Part shown: positions 61,401 to 64,000 of the stretch, in pieces
Layout of the letters: every line of letters starts with the position of its first letter
Position numbering within the stretch: the stretch's first letter is position 1
Source: Gossypium raimondii
Taxonomy: Eukaryota > Streptophyta > Magnoliopsida > Malvales > Malvaceae
NCBI RefSeq assembly: GCF_025698545.1
Contig: NC_068576.1
Coordinates: 54,410,094-54,474,093, forward strand
Direction of reading: 5' to 3'
DNA length: 64,000 nucleotides
Notes under the pieces: model-generated
What the model was told of the DNA's origin: nothing
Databases searched by the model: none
Seen by the model: the letters and a program-made list of their open reading frames with translations, nothing else
Translations under genes and position numbers: made by a program

Positions 61401-63475
61401 AAAAACCCAAAGATTAGAAACTCTTTTTTCAGTTTTTGGTCATCAACCACCGTGCCCATCATTTTTATCCACTATTCACCACCAACTGAATACTCAAAAA
61501 TTTCCATTTGCAATGAGTATGAATTAACTCAATCAAAGTTTCTCTTCAATTTGCTGCAAGTTTCCCTCTTAGGGATGTGTTGAATGATTTTTCTTCTTAC
61601 CATTTTTCTTTTCCCTTTTGGTTTGGTTGGGTTTAAATAGAAATTAAAAAAAATTATTTTGAGTTGCTTGGAATAGCCATTCAGAGGATGAAGTAAATAA
61701 TGGCTATTCAGGGGCTTTGAGAAATAGTCTTGTAATGAGCTATTTTGCTGAATAGCATTCAGTCAACCAAACTAACGGAGTCTTGTAACACTCAGAATAG
61801 ACATGGAACCGGTTGACTGCAATATTAATGTAAAAAAAGAAAGAAATTTTTAGTTAACCCATAAATTACATTTTCCTCTACTTGACTTTTTCATCTAACA
61901 CACTTGAGAAAAGAATCTTATGTATTTGGCTTTGTCGGCAACAAGTATGAGTTAATCATTGTTGATCTTTTATGCTTTTTATGGAATTGAAGATAAAAAT
62001 GGGTGAGGATGAAAATTTTGTTAATTTGCAACTTAGAAAGTTATGATTATGATAATGATGATGAAGAATTTCAGTCTGTATGTGAAACAAAAAAAAAAAA
62101 CATCAATCAACTGTAATACACCATTATTTTCAACAACAACAAAAAAAGCTGAAAGTCAAGCTCCTCCGTTGACTAACTGTTGGATATCTTTGGGTTTGAA
62201 AACACGAGATAGGAAAGGTAAACTAGAACCTATTCAACATTCAAACTTGTGTGTAAAAAATATTTCTATAAATTTATTTTTCTAGTTGATGATGATCTTA
62301 ATTGGCGCCAAATTCATGCATATGATGAGTTTCTATGAGAGCTTGTCATATAAACCTGGTTCTTAAAACAGCCTGAAAGTCTAAACATTGATTAACTCAA
62401 TTAATTTTAATTATATTAAAATATGTGGTTAATCTTTGTATTTTCTTAAATTTGATATTTAATTTTATACTTCAAAAGTTAAATTTTAATTTAAAATTTT
62501 GGTTAAGTCATTATCCGCGTTGATAGTTTCATCGAAAAATTATTAACATGTTTATTTTTCATTAATCATATATCACATTATATGAGTGTGACTGATTAAT
62601 AAATATTGACAAGAAATGATAACAATGTTAATGATCAATTAGACTGAATTTTTATTTAAAAATTTCTTTTAATTTTTACTTTTTAAGTATAAGAACTAAA
62701 TATTTAATTTTACTAAAGTATAAGGACTAATAATATATTTTAACCTTTTAATTAAGATAGAATGATAAAGATCACCACAAGTCTATTGAGGACGTGTTTG
62801 GCAGCAAGACGTAGGATTTCAAGTGGGTGTTTGGGGTGGGTAAGCAGCTAAAAACCAAACACATCATATTTTCTCATTGGTCCTATCGCTAAGCTTTAGT
62901 GGCGGATTTAACAATGCATAAAATTTGAGTGGCAAAGCCGAAATTTTTTTTTTCCTTTAGTCCCTGTACTATTCAAACTTTTGAAATTTAGTCAAAACTC
63001 TATTAAAATCCAAGAAAATGAAAAAGAGAGAGAGAGCAGAACAATATTGTATTCAAGTTGTTCGACTCGAGAATGAAAATTTTGAATCTGAACTGTAAAG
63101 AAAACACCAAATAAATTTAGGAAAAAATACGAAATAAAAAAAACAAAAAATAAGAAATTTAAGAACAAAAAAAAATCAAAATAATAAATAAATAAATAAA
63201 CGAAATTTAAAAGTGGAGGATGAATCGAATAAACTGATGGATGTGATAGATAGGATAAGTGTCCAATTGAACCATTTGAGATATAAACCCCAACAAATTC
63301 AATTAATGACTCTAATCAATTATCTAATAATTGATTGTTGGCGGGAGTTAAAAACTTTGTTCATTAAAACAATTGTCTTTAATGAATAATGAACAAGGCT
63401 TTATATAGGCTAGTTAAGTACATTCAAATAACTTAAAATGATAAATTAATAAAATACTTAAATAATATCCAAAAT
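58402..63475. other. Gene-poor region
   Basis: 58402-58690 is the NRP leader and promoter. 59080-59350 is a less AT-rich patch with 'cacacgtgtttg' and 'gtacacgtgggag'. 60400-60610 is another GC-richer island of unknown origin. 61660-61795 has an end-like sequence ('gaatagcattcagtcaacca') seen in plant MITE-type repeats. 62420-62760 is a dispersed repeat related to 55080-55470. No gene is supported. Confidence 0.45.
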
Positions 63476-63932
63476 AGAGGTGCTCATGGGCCGGGCGGCC
63501 CGGCCCGGCCCGACGGCCCGCCCGAAATATGGGAGGGTTTGGGTAAAAATATAGTCCCGGAATATGGGCTTGGGCAAAAAAACGAGGCCCGATTAAAAAA
63601 CGGGTCGGGCCTTGGGCACAACTTTTTGGCCGGGCCTGGCCTGCTGCCGGCCTACCAATATAATAAATTTTTTTTATTTTTTTAATTTTAAAATACTTTT
63701 ATTAAATTTTTTAAATTTTAAAATTTTTCTAAAATACTTTTTTAATTTTAAAATATTTTTAAAATACTTTTTTAATTTTAATTTTAATTTTTAAAATAAT
63801 TTTTTGGTATTTATTTAAAAAACGGGTCGGGCCGGGCCTGGGCAAAATTCTAGGCCCATATTTCGGGCCGGGCCCGGGCCTATGACCCGGGCCAAAATTT
63901 TTCTGGGCCCGGCCCGGCCCATGAGCACCTCT
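63476..63932. mobile_element. GC-rich terminal-inverted-repeat element (MITE-like), 457 bases
   Basis: The ends are perfect inverted repeats for 21 bases: AGAGGTGCTCATGGGCCGGG plus one more at the left, mirrored by CCCGGCCCATGAGCACCTCT at the right. Several shorter CGGGCC-type palindromes lie inside both arms. The centre (63660-63800) is AT-rich and repetitive. A flanking TA on each side could be a 2-bp target duplication. No coding capacity. In a generally AT-rich window the GC arms stand out. Confidence 0.8.
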
Positions 63933-64000
63933 AATCCAAAACAACTTAAAATACTTAAACAATATCCAAAATTTGGAATAAGAAATAATAATATAATAAA

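Noticed and set aside
61323-62285. Plus-strand frames of 80-86 codons
   Set aside because: Low-complexity Ser/Lys-rich translation without family signature, in a repeat-rich region.

Overview
This window is nuclear DNA of a flowering plant. It has spliced genes with short GT-AG introns, AT-rich intergenic space, nuclear tRNA genes, a nuclear copy of plastid DNA and plant-type transposon debris. Gene content and repeat style suggest a rosid, most likely a cotton-like Malvaceae, but that is a judgement by eye.

Layout. 1-700: 3' exons of an NDPK3-type nucleoside diphosphate kinase (+). 1313-2630: decayed, half-length copy of a UAP56-binding mRNA-export factor (+). 3977-4200: two identical tRNA-Ala(CGC) genes. 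4400-7985: 12-exon gene for a 577-aa putative plastid protein (+). 9948-13789: 16-exon dynamin-related protein DRP1A (+). 15369-16556: class-3 lipase-like hydrolase (+). 17117-20620: tandem pair of small basic/coiled-coil protein genes (-). 20933-22508: fold-back repeat element. 25665-26297: LEA_2/NHL membrane protein (-). 27728-29592: type II PI4-kinase gamma with two ubiquitin-like domains (-). 31916-32240: nuclear copy of plastid ycf2. 32902-38511: tandem pair of calcineurin B-like (CBL) calcium sensors (-). 38512-44367: gene desert with one PPR relic. 44674-48337: fossil endogenous pararetrovirus upstream of SKIP8. 48867-51470: F-box protein SKIP8 (+). 51997-52068: tRNA-Gln(CTG). 52199-54780: small putative plastid protein with an antisense LINE relic in its second intron (+). 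57037-58401: DCD-domain N-rich protein NRP (-). 58402-64000: gene-poor, with a GC-rich terminal-inverted-repeat element near the end.

Exon models were built by hand from splice signals and family similarity. For every complete multi-exon gene the exon sum is a multiple of three, which supports the joins. From memory, the neighbours match three separate Arabidopsis neighbourhoods (At4g109xx-110xx, At5g420xx and At5g242xx), so this window may preserve an ancestral order that Arabidopsis has split.

The genes do not form one pathway. The most interesting signals are: the upstream CBL copy, which has a textbook second EF-hand but has lost the C-terminal FPSF motif; GC-AG introns in two genes; the fold-back element built from palindromic units; and the pararetrovirus sitting between two copies of the SKIP8 upstream region. 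I saw no clearly new multi-gene system.
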